Shown piece by piece: positions 34,189 through 41,647 of a stretch of DNA of 64,000 nucleotides. Made by a program: the position numbers and the translations under genes. Below the pieces are notes generated by a model. It made no database searches, had not been told where the DNA came from, and saw only the letters and a list, made by a program, of their open reading frames with translations. The number at the start of each line of letters is the position of its first letter. Position 1 is the stretch's first letter. The stretch is from Rhizobium sp. Q54 (GTDB taxonomy: Bacteria; Pseudomonadota; Alphaproteobacteria; UBA2966; CAIVPW01): assembly GCA_945947575.1 (NCBI GenBank), contig CAMEYM010000005.1, forward strand, positions 1 through 64,000. Direction: 5' to 3'.

Positions 34189-34950
34189 ATGTCGGCCGCC
34201 GCCGCGGGGCGCGGCCCCGAAATCGGGCACTTTTCGATGGCAAGTCGCGGATTCCTCGTCGCCAACGTCGTCTTGTGGGTCGGCGCCGCCGCTGTCCTCG
34301 GCTACGTGTTCCTGCAGAACAGGCCGCCCAGCGTCGAGGGCGAGCCGGTGGTTGTTGCGGCGAATGGCAAGCAGGCGACTGCTCCCGCAGCCCAGCGCGC
34401 CGGCGGCGGTGCGGCGGGCGGCGCGCAGGTAGCGGAGCGCCCGGTGCCCAAGCTCGACGAGCGCGGCTTCTTCATCGAGGACTTCTACAAGCCCCAGGCC
34501 TACGACCTGCAGGCCGACCTTGCGGCGGCGACCGCCGAGGGCAAGACGCTGCTTGTCATGTGGGAGCGCGAGTTCTGCGAGTACTGCCAGCAGCTGCACG
34601 AGACCATCCTGCTCGACCCGAAGCTGCACGACTATCTCGCCAACACCTTCTACGTCGTGCGCTACGACTTCTATGCGCGCAGCGGCAAGAAGGTGAAGGA
34701 CTTCGACGGCACCGAGTGGCGCGAGGACGACCTCGCGCGGCGCCATCGCGTGCTCGGCACGCCGGCCCTCGAGTTCCGCGTCGAGGGCGGCAAGGAAGTG
34801 CTGCGCATTCCTGGCCTCGTTCCCGCCGACGTGTTGCTCGTCGCCTTCCAGTTCGTCGAGAACCGCATCTACGAGAGCGGCAAGAACATCAACCAGTACC
34901 TGATCGAGATCGGCGCGGTCGGCGAGCCCGGGGGGCGTGCCGGCCCGTGA
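34189..34950 (+). CDS. Membrane-anchored thioredoxin-fold protein (SoxW-like)
   Basis: 253 residues. One N-terminal membrane helix (FLVANVVLWVGAAAVLGYVFL) and an Ala/Gly-rich linker precede a thioredoxin fold with redox pair CEYC near residue 130 (WEREFCEYCQQLHE) and a cis-Pro turn GTPALEF. Such proteins reduce or isomerise disulfides in the periplasm, for instance during cytochrome c maturation. The four neighbouring cytochromes each carry four non-heme cysteines, which offers an obvious substrate. Its TGA overlaps the GTG of the next cytochrome. Confidence 0.8.
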   Translation: MSAAAAGRGPEIGHFSMASRGFLVANVVLWVGAAAVLGYVFLQNRPPSVEGEPVVVAANGKQATAPAAQRAGGGAAGGAQVAERPVPKLDERGFFIEDFYKPQAYDLQADLAAATAEGKTLLVMWEREFCEYCQQLHETILLDPKLHDYLANTFYVVRYDFYARSGKKVKDFDGTEWREDDLARRHRVLGTPALEFRVEGGKEVLRIPGLVPADVLLVAFQFVENRIYESGKNINQYLIEIGAVGEPGGRAGP

Positions 34951-35507
34951 TCGCTGGCGTGCGCGCGCTCCTCGCTGCCGCCGTCGCGGCGGCTGTGTCG
35001 CTCCCGTTTGCCGCTTTCGTTGTGGCCCAGGAGTTCGACTTCGACGCTCCGCCGAAGCCGGTGCTCACGGGTATCGACCTCGGCATTTCGGTCTACCGGC
35101 CGGAACTGGGCAACTGCCAGCTGTGCCACGGGTGGAGCGGGCTCGGCGGCAACGCTTTCGAGGACAACAACGGCAAGCAATGGGACCCGGGTCCCTCGCT
35201 CGTCGACTCGAAGATGACGGCCGAGGAGATGATCGAGATCATCTCGTGCGGCAAGCTCGGCCACAGCATCATGCCGCAGTACCTCGAGGACGCGTGGAAG
35301 CCCGAGCGTCCGTGCTGGGGCAAGACGGCGGCCGAGGTGCCGGACACCGAACGCGCCGGTCTGTGGGGTGCTCCCCTCTACGTCGATGAGATCGAAGCCG
35401 TGGTGCTGTGGATTCAGACCGCGTACCAGGGCAAGCAGTTCTCGCTGGAGCACTGCCTCCTGTACTTCGGTACGCCCGACGCTGCCGGCTGCAACTACCT
35501 GCGCTGA
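34947..35507 (+). CDS. Periplasmic cytochrome c with extra conserved cysteines (paralogue 2 of 4)
   Basis: 186 residues starting with a GTG overlapping the previous stop (GTGA). After a signal peptide ending FVVAQ, the heme site is CQLCH (Cys57, Cys60, His61) and the probable axial Met lies in SIMPQY. Extra cysteines: ISCGKLG, ERPCWGK, and HCLLYFG...GCNYL. A conserved GPSLVDSKMT segment follows the heme domain, shared with paralogue 1. It is part of the tight thioredoxin-cytochrome run. Confidence 0.87.
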   Translation: MIAGVRALLAAAVAAAVSLPFAAFVVAQEFDFDAPPKPVLTGIDLGISVYRPELGNCQLCHGWSGLGGNAFEDNNGKQWDPGPSLVDSKMTAEEMIEIISCGKLGHSIMPQYLEDAWKPERPCWGKTAAEVPDTERAGLWGAPLYVDEIEAVVLWIQTAYQGKQFSLEHCLLYFGTPDAAGCNYLR

Positions 35508-35509
35508 TC

Positions 35510-36037
35510 ATGACTCCGCGGCTGCGCCCCCACGCGCTGCTCGGCATTTGCTTCTTGATTGCTTCGCCTGCCATCGCGCAGCAATTCGACCCCGCGCAAG
35601 TCGAGGCCGGTATGACGGTTTACAAGCCGGCAGTCGCCAACTGCGAGCCGTGCCACGGCTACGGCGGCAACGGTGCGCTGGCGCTCGATGAGTACGGCGG
35701 CCGCGGCACGGCGTTCGGCCCGCCTCTGACCACCTCGACGATGACGCGCGCGGAGATGATCGATGCCGTTTCGTGCGGCTTTCGCAACGACTGGCTGACC
35801 ATGCCGCAATACCTGCAGAAGGCGTGGACGCCCGAGCGCCCCTGCGGCGGCAAGGTGCGGGCCGACATGAAGCCGGAGGAAAGCCCGCTGCTTGCCGGCC
35901 GCCCCTTGACGGAGGCGCAGATCGAGGCTGTGGTGACGTTCGTGCAGGCGTTCTATCAGGGCGGTACGATGAATCGCGAGAAGTGCGTGCGGTACTGGGG
36001 CGACCGCTCGACGGCCTGCAATATCTTCGCGCAATGA
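35510..36037 (+). CDS. Periplasmic cytochrome c with extra conserved cysteines (paralogue 3 of 4)
   Basis: 175 residues. Signal peptide ending AIAQ, heme site CEPCH (Cys45, Cys48, His49), candidate axial Met in LTMPQY, and the extra cysteines in VSCGFRN, ERPCGGK and KCVRYWG...ACNIF. It starts three bases after the paralogue 2 stop and ends in a 4-base overlap with paralogue 4. The C-terminal helix ending QAFYQGGTMNREK is shared with the other three. Confidence 0.87.
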   Translation: MTPRLRPHALLGICFLIASPAIAQQFDPAQVEAGMTVYKPAVANCEPCHGYGGNGALALDEYGGRGTAFGPPLTTSTMTRAEMIDAVSCGFRNDWLTMPQYLQKAWTPERPCGGKVRADMKPEESPLLAGRPLTEAQIEAVVTFVQAFYQGGTMNREKCVRYWGDRSTACNIFAQ

Positions 36038-36549
36038 AGCGCGCCGCTCTCTTCGCCGCGACGCTCGCCCTGTGCGGCCTGTCCGGCCCGGTCGCCGCCC
36101 AGGAGGCCAGCCCGGCCGTCATCAGCGCCGGCATCCAGATCTACAAGGTCGCGGGCAACTGCTGGGAGTGCCACGGCTGGAGCGGGCAGGGCGGTCTGCC
36201 GTTCGTCATCGGCGACCTCGCGGGTCAGAACCCCGGCCCGGCGCTCGTCGATACCAAGCTCGACCGCGCCGGAATCCTCGAGGCCATCACCTGCGGCAAG
36301 CCGGGCAGCATCCACCCGGTGTTCTCGCGCGAAGCCTGGACGCCGGCGCTCAAGTGCTACGGCAAGACTCGCGCGGACCTCAGGCCTGACGAAAAGCTGC
36401 CGGACATTCAGATCACGCTGACCGAGGGACAGCTCCAGACCGTCACCACGCTCGTGCAGCAGTTCTACCAGGGCAAGACGATGACGAAGGCGAAGTGCTT
36501 GCAGTACTTCGGCGTCACCCAGTCGATCGTCTGCGATCCGTTCCCCTAA
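36034..36549 (+). CDS. Periplasmic cytochrome c, paralogue 4, with Met-to-His axial position
   Basis: 171 residues; signal peptide ending PVAAQ, heme site CWECH (Cys43, Cys46, His47). It keeps the four extra cysteines (ITCGKPG, LKCYGK, KCLQYFG...VCDPF). Where the other three paralogues have the motif MPxY, this one reads SIHPVF. The axial Met is therefore replaced by His and the heme may be bis-His ligated with a lower potential. The ATG overlaps the previous stop. A hairpin follows at 36556. Confidence 0.86.
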   Translation: MKRAALFAATLALCGLSGPVAAQEASPAVISAGIQIYKVAGNCWECHGWSGQGGLPFVIGDLAGQNPGPALVDTKLDRAGILEAITCGKPGSIHPVFSREAWTPALKCYGKTRADLRPDEKLPDIQITLTEGQLQTVTTLVQQFYQGKTMTKAKCLQYFGVTQSIVCDPFP

Positions 36550-36555
36550 AACGCA

Positions 36556-36582
36556 AATGGCCGGGCTTTTGGCCCGGCCATT
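36556..36582. terminator. Hairpin between the cytochrome operon and the convergent NosR-like gene
   Basis: AATGGCCGGGC pairs with GCCCGGCCATT around TTTTG. It lies between the stops of two convergent genes and can serve either strand. No long T-tract follows on either side. Confidence 0.7.
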
Positions 36583-36598
36583 GGTGCGCGGTTGAGTC

Positions 36599-38782
36599 CT
36601 ACTCCGCCGGCATCGGCGACGGGACGCCAATCCCGATTCCCGCCTCGGTGCGCTGGTCCTTGCGCTTCTTGCGCGCGATGAGCGGCGGGCACTTCTCGTC
36701 GTCGTAGTAATCGACCTGGCAGTCGAGGCACTGCAGGCACTCGTTCATGTTGATTTGGCCGGATGGCTCGATGGCGCCGACGGGACAATCGGTCTCGCAG
36801 ATGCGGCACTGGGTGCCGCACTGCGGCTTGCGCTTCAGCCACTTGAACATGCGGATGCGGCCGAACACCGACAGCGCGCCGCCCAGCGGGCACAGGAAGC
36901 GGCAGTAGAAGCGCTCGATGAACAGGCCCGCGGCGAGCAGCGCCACGGCGTAGATCACGTACGGCAGCTCACGGATGAAGTAGACGTTGATGGCCGTCTT
37001 GAACGGCTCGACTTCCTCGAGCGCGTTGGCCATGTCGACCGAGTAGAAGCCGATGCCAATGATGGCTACGGCCAGCACGTACTTCACCGCCCACAGGCGC
37101 TCCTGCAGCGAGGGCGGCACCTTGATCTGCGGCACGCGCAGCAGAATTGCGGCCTTGTTGCTCAGTTCCTGCAATGCGCCGAACGGGCACAGCCAGCCGC
37201 AGAACACGCCACGGCCAAGCAGGAACAGCGTGATCGCGATGTAGATGCCGAGGATGAAGAAGAGCGGATCGAGCAGGAACGTCTCGAGCCCGGTGCCGGT
37301 GAACGGCGCCGTCATGTAGGTAAGGATGTTGATGATCGAGAACTGCGCGCCGACCATCCATCCGAGCCAGACCAGCGTGAAGCTCAGGATGCCGACGCGC
37401 ACGACGTTGTACGCCATGCGGTTCTTCACCAGCACGTCCTGCAGCAGGAAGACGAGCGTCACCGCCACCAGCAGCGCCGCCAGGATGCCGATATTGACGA
37501 GCTCGTTCTGCCAGATATCGATGTAGGCGGGCACGAACACCGGCACCGGCAGCAGCTTGTGCATGTCGGGCAGGTCGTAGGTGAGCGGGATCTCGATCGT
37601 CATGGGCGCGCCGGCCTTGGTGAAACCAGGCTGGATCAGCACCACTTTGAACGGCTTGAGCGGGTCGAGGCCGAGCGTGGGCGGAATCGCGAACACCATG
37701 CTCTCGCGCGACGGCAGCAGGTCGCCCGCGTAAGCGGCGCGGACGAGGATGCGCGCCGACTGGGGTGCGGTGACGAGGAACGACGTGCCGCCCTGCTCGA
37801 TGCGGACCTGGTCGAAAATGTTGCCCGTGGAGCTGCGCAGGTGGCTGTTGCTGACGAAGGACGAATAGCCCTTGTCGGCCATCCAGATGCTGAGGCCGTT
37901 GGCACCTTCGCGCCCCACGATCTCGCGATAGCGCTCGTCGCCGAACATGTTCTGGCCGATCGACGGCGGCGAGAGCAGCGCCGTGTTGAACTGGATGAAG
38001 AGCTCGTCGAGCCGTTCCAACTGTTGCGGGCTGATGTCGGGCCGGGCGCCGGCGCCGCCTTTCGCCTCGAACAGCTTGATGGCGTCGCGCACGGTCAACG
38101 TGATGCCGACGATCGAGCCGCGCTCGATCAGCTCCTGCGCGGTGTAGAGGGTGAAGCCCTTGCGATCGAGCGCGGGCTCGGTGACGACCACTTCTGCTTC
38201 GCCGACAATGTGAGTCGTGAACACGCGCGTCGCGGCATTCTGCATGCCCGCCTTCATCGCGCGGCCGGAGATGCTGGCGCCTGCCAACAGGTCCGGGTTG
38301 ACGGTGCCCCAGCGCTGAATCGTCACGGCCGCGAATCCGGCCAGGAACTCATCCATGCTCCGCTGCGGCACACCGCGGCCGATGATGGTTTCGCTGTGGT
38401 TCTGCAGCACGACGCCGGTCAGCTTGCCGTCCAGCGTCAGTCCGCCGAAGAAGTCGAACGGCTTGCCGGCGTAGCCGGTGGCGTTGACCACATCCATCGT
38501 CGAGAAGATGTAGCCCTTCAGTGCGCCCCCCACCCACACTTCCAGCGCCGGCGTGCGGATGCCCTCGGTCGTCTTCAGTACGACGTCCTTGTCGGGGAAC
38601 AGATCCTTCACCGTCTCCGGCTTGATACGTTGGATGATGGTGCCCGCAACGAACGCAGTCGCGCCCGGGCGCATTTGCACCTGCGCCCACGCCGGTGGAG
38701 CCACGCCCATGCTGAGGCCTGCCGCAACGAAGAGGGCGCACAGCCCTGCGATCCGCCGAAACGCGTGCAACAACCCTGTCAC
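36599..38782 (-). CDS. NosR-like membrane flavin/iron-sulfur protein
   Basis: 727 residues from a GTG at 38782 (GGGAGGG about 7 bases upstream). A signal sequence ends near PPAWAQ. A periplasmic FMN-binding-like domain follows (about 30-170, with AGASISGRAM). Then come several membrane helices and two polyferredoxin-type motifs on the cytoplasmic side: CGWLCPFGALQE and CRFLCPLGG. Two 4Fe-4S clusters close it: CGTQCRICETDCPVGAI and CLQCLDCQVDYYDDEKC. NosR/NirI proteins pass electrons from quinol to the periplasm for nitrous oxide reductase maturation. No nos genes are here; the context is a PQQ island, so it may serve the cytochromes or metal handling. Confidence 0.85.
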   Translation of the reverse strand: MTGLLHAFRRIAGLCALFVAAGLSMGVAPPAWAQVQMRPGATAFVAGTIIQRIKPETVKDLFPDKDVVLKTTEGIRTPALEVWVGGALKGYIFSTMDVVNATGYAGKPFDFFGGLTLDGKLTGVVLQNHSETIIGRGVPQRSMDEFLAGFAAVTIQRWGTVNPDLLAGASISGRAMKAGMQNAATRVFTTHIVGEAEVVVTEPALDRKGFTLYTAQELIERGSIVGITLTVRDAIKLFEAKGGAGARPDISPQQLERLDELFIQFNTALLSPPSIGQNMFGDERYREIVGREGANGLSIWMADKGYSSFVSNSHLRSSTGNIFDQVRIEQGGTSFLVTAPQSARILVRAAYAGDLLPSRESMVFAIPPTLGLDPLKPFKVVLIQPGFTKAGAPMTIEIPLTYDLPDMHKLLPVPVFVPAYIDIWQNELVNIGILAALLVAVTLVFLLQDVLVKNRMAYNVVRVGILSFTLVWLGWMVGAQFSIINILTYMTAPFTGTGLETFLLDPLFFILGIYIAITLFLLGRGVFCGWLCPFGALQELSNKAAILLRVPQIKVPPSLQERLWAVKYVLAVAIIGIGFYSVDMANALEEVEPFKTAINVYFIRELPYVIYAVALLAAGLFIERFYCRFLCPLGGALSVFGRIRMFKWLKRKPQCGTQCRICETDCPVGAIEPSGQINMNECLQCLDCQVDYYDDEKCPPLIARKKRKDQRTEAGIGIGVPSPMPAE

Positions 38783-39002
38783 TTGAACCCTCCCCGGCCG
38801 CCTTGCCCGCGGCGGCGCGTAGAGTACCAATTTCAAGGGGGCCGTTGTGTAGTTCTGAAGCCGCAGTTTCCCTGGGGTTGCTGGCTCCCGGGTGGTTGTC
38901 GGCCGCCTTGTGGACGCCTACCCGCTGTGGTCAATATCCATCCCAAAGCCGCGAGCCGGCCACCGATGGCCCGGCTCCGCAACGGTCTGCAGGGAGGCAA
39001 CC

Positions 39003-40325
39003 GTGAACATTCTGATCGCGCACCTGCGCCGCGCATTGGCCGTGGCCGCCGTCGTTATGGGAGCCGTGCTGGCGCCCGCTTCGGCCCAAGAACTGCCGAT
39101 GTTCGACAAGCCGGTCCACATCGGCGTGTTGCTGCCGGAATTGAAGCCGGAAGCGGGACCCTTCTGGGCCGAGATCGCCAAGGCCGCAAGAGAAGGGACC
39201 ATCGCGACGGAGGAGGACTTCGCGTTCAACGCTGAGCTTGTGGGCATGGACTTCAAGGTTCTCACCGAGACGCCCGTTCGGGGCGACGTCGCTGCGGCGG
39301 CGCAGAGGCTGGTCGATGCGGGCGCCTTCGCGATCATGGGCGGCTACACCAACGCGGAGACGCGGGCATTGGGCGCATGGGCCGAGCAGAAGGGTATTCC
39401 GTTCCTCAACATCGGCGCCTCCGCCGACATCCTGCGCAACGAGCAATGCTTCGCCACGACCTTCCACCTCGAGCCGAGCGCGGCGATGTACCTCGACTCG
39501 ATCGTCGGCTGGTATGTGCGCTCGGGCCTGCGCCAGTGGTACTTCGTCGTCGAGGACAGCGACGAGGGCCGTGCCCAGTATGAGCGCGTGCGCTGGTCCA
39601 TGAACGAGCGCCACTTCGGCGCCCGTGAGGTCGGCCGCATGTATCTGGCGCCCGGCCGGGCCGGCGGCGCCAACCTGGCCGCCGCCGTGCGGCGCGCCAA
39701 TGCCGACGTCGTCATCCTGCTGCAGAGCGCCGCCGACCAGCTGGTGGCGCTGAAGGACCTCGAGACCGGCGGCGTCCCTGGCACGGTTCAGGTCACCGGC
39801 TATCCGCACACCGAGGCGCAGACGCGGGCGTTCTACGAGGCCTCGCGCGCCGTTGCTCCGACCCTCGGCGTCGGCCACCGCGCCGCGGCGTGGGAGGCGA
39901 CCATCGACGCCTACGGCGCGCGCGAGTACAACGCGCGCTACCGCGAGCGTTGGGGCGTGCCCATGGAGGCCACCGCCTGGGCCATCTATCACGCCATGCG
40001 AGCGTTCTATGAGGCGGCGTTCTTCAATCAGGGCAAGACCGATCCGAAGTCGGTCATGAACTACATGATGAATCCGGGCAGCGTGTTCGACTTGCACAAG
40101 GGCGTCGCCACCTCGTTCCGTCCGTGGGATCGCCAGCAGCGCCAGTCGCTCTACCTGATCAAGGTCAACTCGGCCGACCGCGCCACCTCGAAGCTCGCTC
40201 AGGCCCTGCTCGTCGGCGAGCTGCCGGCGATCTATATGCCAGGCACGGATCTGGTCGAGCGGCTCGACCAGATTGGCGATCTGGCCAACCGCAGCCGCTG
40301 CCGCAAACCGACACCCCTGCGCTAG
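39003..40325 (+). CDS. Type I periplasmic binding protein of the PQQ-linked ABC system (PedA-like)
   Basis: 440 residues from GTG 39003 with GGGAGG upstream. Signal peptide ends APASAQ. The two-lobe type I fold shows HIGVLLPELKPEAGPF, GAFAIMGGYTNAETRAL, GIPFLNIGASADIL and a C-terminal block SFRPWDRQQRQSLYLIKV. It fits the binding-protein component that accompanies PQQ-dependent catabolism; the ped operon of Pseudomonas has comparable proteins tied to lanthanide supply. It resembles the protein at 44754-46121 in this final block (NFRPWDHQLRQPLYAIDI). Confidence 0.75.
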   Translation: MNILIAHLRRALAVAAVVMGAVLAPASAQELPMFDKPVHIGVLLPELKPEAGPFWAEIAKAAREGTIATEEDFAFNAELVGMDFKVLTETPVRGDVAAAAQRLVDAGAFAIMGGYTNAETRALGAWAEQKGIPFLNIGASADILRNEQCFATTFHLEPSAAMYLDSIVGWYVRSGLRQWYFVVEDSDEGRAQYERVRWSMNERHFGAREVGRMYLAPGRAGGANLAAAVRRANADVVILLQSAADQLVALKDLETGGVPGTVQVTGYPHTEAQTRAFYEASRAVAPTLGVGHRAAAWEATIDAYGAREYNARYRERWGVPMEATAWAIYHAMRAFYEAAFFNQGKTDPKSVMNYMMNPGSVFDLHKGVATSFRPWDRQQRQSLYLIKVNSADRATSKLAQALLVGELPAIYMPGTDLVERLDQIGDLANRSRCRKPTPLR

Positions 40326-40338
40326 GAGCCGAGGCCCT

Positions 40339-40364
40339 CTTGGTGGTTGATAACAACCACCAAG
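40339..40364 (+). terminator. Perfect hairpin after the binding-protein gene
   Basis: CTTGGTGGTTG pairs with CAACCACCAAG around ATAA, 13 bases past the stop at 40325. No T-run follows, so it may be a weak terminator or an mRNA-stabilising stem separating this gene from the operon that begins at 40560. Confidence 0.55.
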
Positions 40365-40401
40365 GCTGCCGGCATCGTGGCTCCGCGCCGCGTCCTCGCT
40401 T

Positions 40402-40417
40402 GAAATCCTAGGATTTC
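40402..40417. promoter_or_regulatory. 16-bp perfect palindrome upstream of the uptake operon
   Basis: GAAATCCTAGGATTTC is fully symmetric. It lies about 60 bases upstream of the transcription start expected from the sigma54-like promoter at 40443. It is a good candidate operator for a dimeric regulator. Confidence 0.5.
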
Positions 40418-40442
40418 TGCCATTTCTAGCGGGCGCGAAGCC

Positions 40443-40457
40443 TGGCATGACGCTTGC
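40443..40457 (+). promoter_or_regulatory. Sigma54-type promoter of the uptake operon
   Basis: TGGCATGACGCTTGC has GG (40444-40445) and GC (40456-40457) exactly 10 bases apart, and fits TGGCAC-N5-TTGC with one mismatch. It lies about 100 bases before the beta-propeller gene. No sigma54 activator is visible in the window. Confidence 0.5.
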
Positions 40458-40559
40458 CTTATGGAAGGTATTGGAAAAGCCAATGGCCGCGCGGCCCAGG
40501 GGAATTGCGGGTCGCAAAGTCGCCGGCAAAGGCGACGCAGGCCACCAGGGAGGAAGCCG

Positions 40560-41633
40560 ATGAAGTATGTGCCCGTGAAGCACGCGGCCGTGGGGCTCGC
40601 GTTTGCTGCAGGTTTGATTGTCGGGACGCCGTCGCTGGCGCAAACGACTCAGACGATGCTGAACGCCACCAGGGCCGGCGACACGTACCGCGTGTACGTC
40701 GCCAACGAGTACAACGCCGACATCACCGTGATCGACGCGACCACGGACGCGGTCATCGGCACCATCCCGATCTCGGGCCGTCCCGGCTTGGTGCGGCCGC
40801 GCGGCATGGCGCTCTCGCCGGACGGCACGATCATCTACGTCTCGGTCAGTGACTTCCATCCCGAGTTCGAGGTGACGGAGGACAAGATCGTCGCCATCGA
40901 CGTGCGCACCAACCAGATTCTGCAAGAGTTCCGCGCCGGCGGTAACCCCGAGCGCGTCGCCATCAGCCCGGACGGCAAGCAGGTGTGGGCGTCCCTCGAG
41001 GCGCTCGCGCAGGGCGGCGGCTACGACATCGCCACCGGCACCCAGTTCGTCCAGTTCCGCGTCGGCATCGAGGCCGAAGGCGTCGCCGTCAGCCCCGACG
41101 GCAAGTGGGTCTACATCACCGCCGAGGCGACCCACACCACGACCGTCTACGACGTCGAGAACAAGCGCATCCTGAAGCACATCCTGGTCGGTAACCGCCC
41201 GCGCGCGGTGGCCTTTTCGCTCGATGGCACCAAGGCGTACGTGTCTGCCGAGATCGGCGGCACCATCTCGGTGATCGACGTCACCAAGAACCATACGCTG
41301 GTTGCCAGCATCAACCTCGGCCTGGACTCGCGTCCGGTCGAGCTCGTGGTCGACCCGGCGGGCAAGTACGTCTATGTCGCCGGCGGCGGCACCAGCGCGA
41401 TCTACGTGATCGACACCGCCACCAACAAGGTCGCGCAGACCATCAAGGAAAAGATGGGCCGCCGTCCGTGGGGTGTCACCGTCACGCTCGACGGCAAGAA
41501 GGTCTATACGGCCAACGGCCTGTCCGACAGCGTCTCCGTGATCGATCCGGAGTGCATGTGCGTCATCAAGAACATCGCCGTCGGTCGCGGCGCCCACTCG
41601 GTGCAGATCGGCCGCATTCCGGCCGGCGCCTAG
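40560..41633 (+). CDS. Exported YVTN-type beta-propeller of the PQQ-linked system
   Basis: 357 residues. Signal peptide ends PSLAQ. At least six repeats of the YVTN type follow, such as YVANEYNADITVIDATTD, VAISPDGKQVWAS, VAVSPDGKWVYIT and YVYVAGGGTSAIYVIDTATN. This corresponds to the beta-propeller protein that accompanies PQQ-dependent ABC systems. ATG 40560 has GGGAGGAAG upstream; the earlier in-frame ATG at 40461 lies before the signal peptide. It is the first gene of a run ending at 44677. Confidence 0.82.
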   Translation: MKYVPVKHAAVGLAFAAGLIVGTPSLAQTTQTMLNATRAGDTYRVYVANEYNADITVIDATTDAVIGTIPISGRPGLVRPRGMALSPDGTIIYVSVSDFHPEFEVTEDKIVAIDVRTNQILQEFRAGGNPERVAISPDGKQVWASLEALAQGGGYDIATGTQFVQFRVGIEAEGVAVSPDGKWVYITAEATHTTTVYDVENKRILKHILVGNRPRAVAFSLDGTKAYVSAEIGGTISVIDVTKNHTLVASINLGLDSRPVELVVDPAGKYVYVAGGGTSAIYVIDTATNKVAQTIKEKMGRRPWGVTVTLDGKKVYTANGLSDSVSVIDPECMCVIKNIAVGRGAHSVQIGRIPAGA

Positions 41634-41647
41634 AGGAGAGGACTTCG

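Noticed and set aside
38783-39002. A sigma54 promoter for the binding-protein gene at 39003
   Set aside because: Candidate GG and GC pairs in this gap are spaced 9 bases instead of 10, so none meets the required geometry.
36755-39235. An 826-codon plus-strand frame across the NosR-like gene
   Set aside because: The minus strand carries the cysteine motifs of NosR in frame; the plus frame has only low-complexity sequence.
38931-41597. An 888-codon minus-strand frame under the binding-protein and beta-propeller genes
   Set aside because: It is antisense to two genes with signal peptides and clear folds, and shows no ribosome site or domain.
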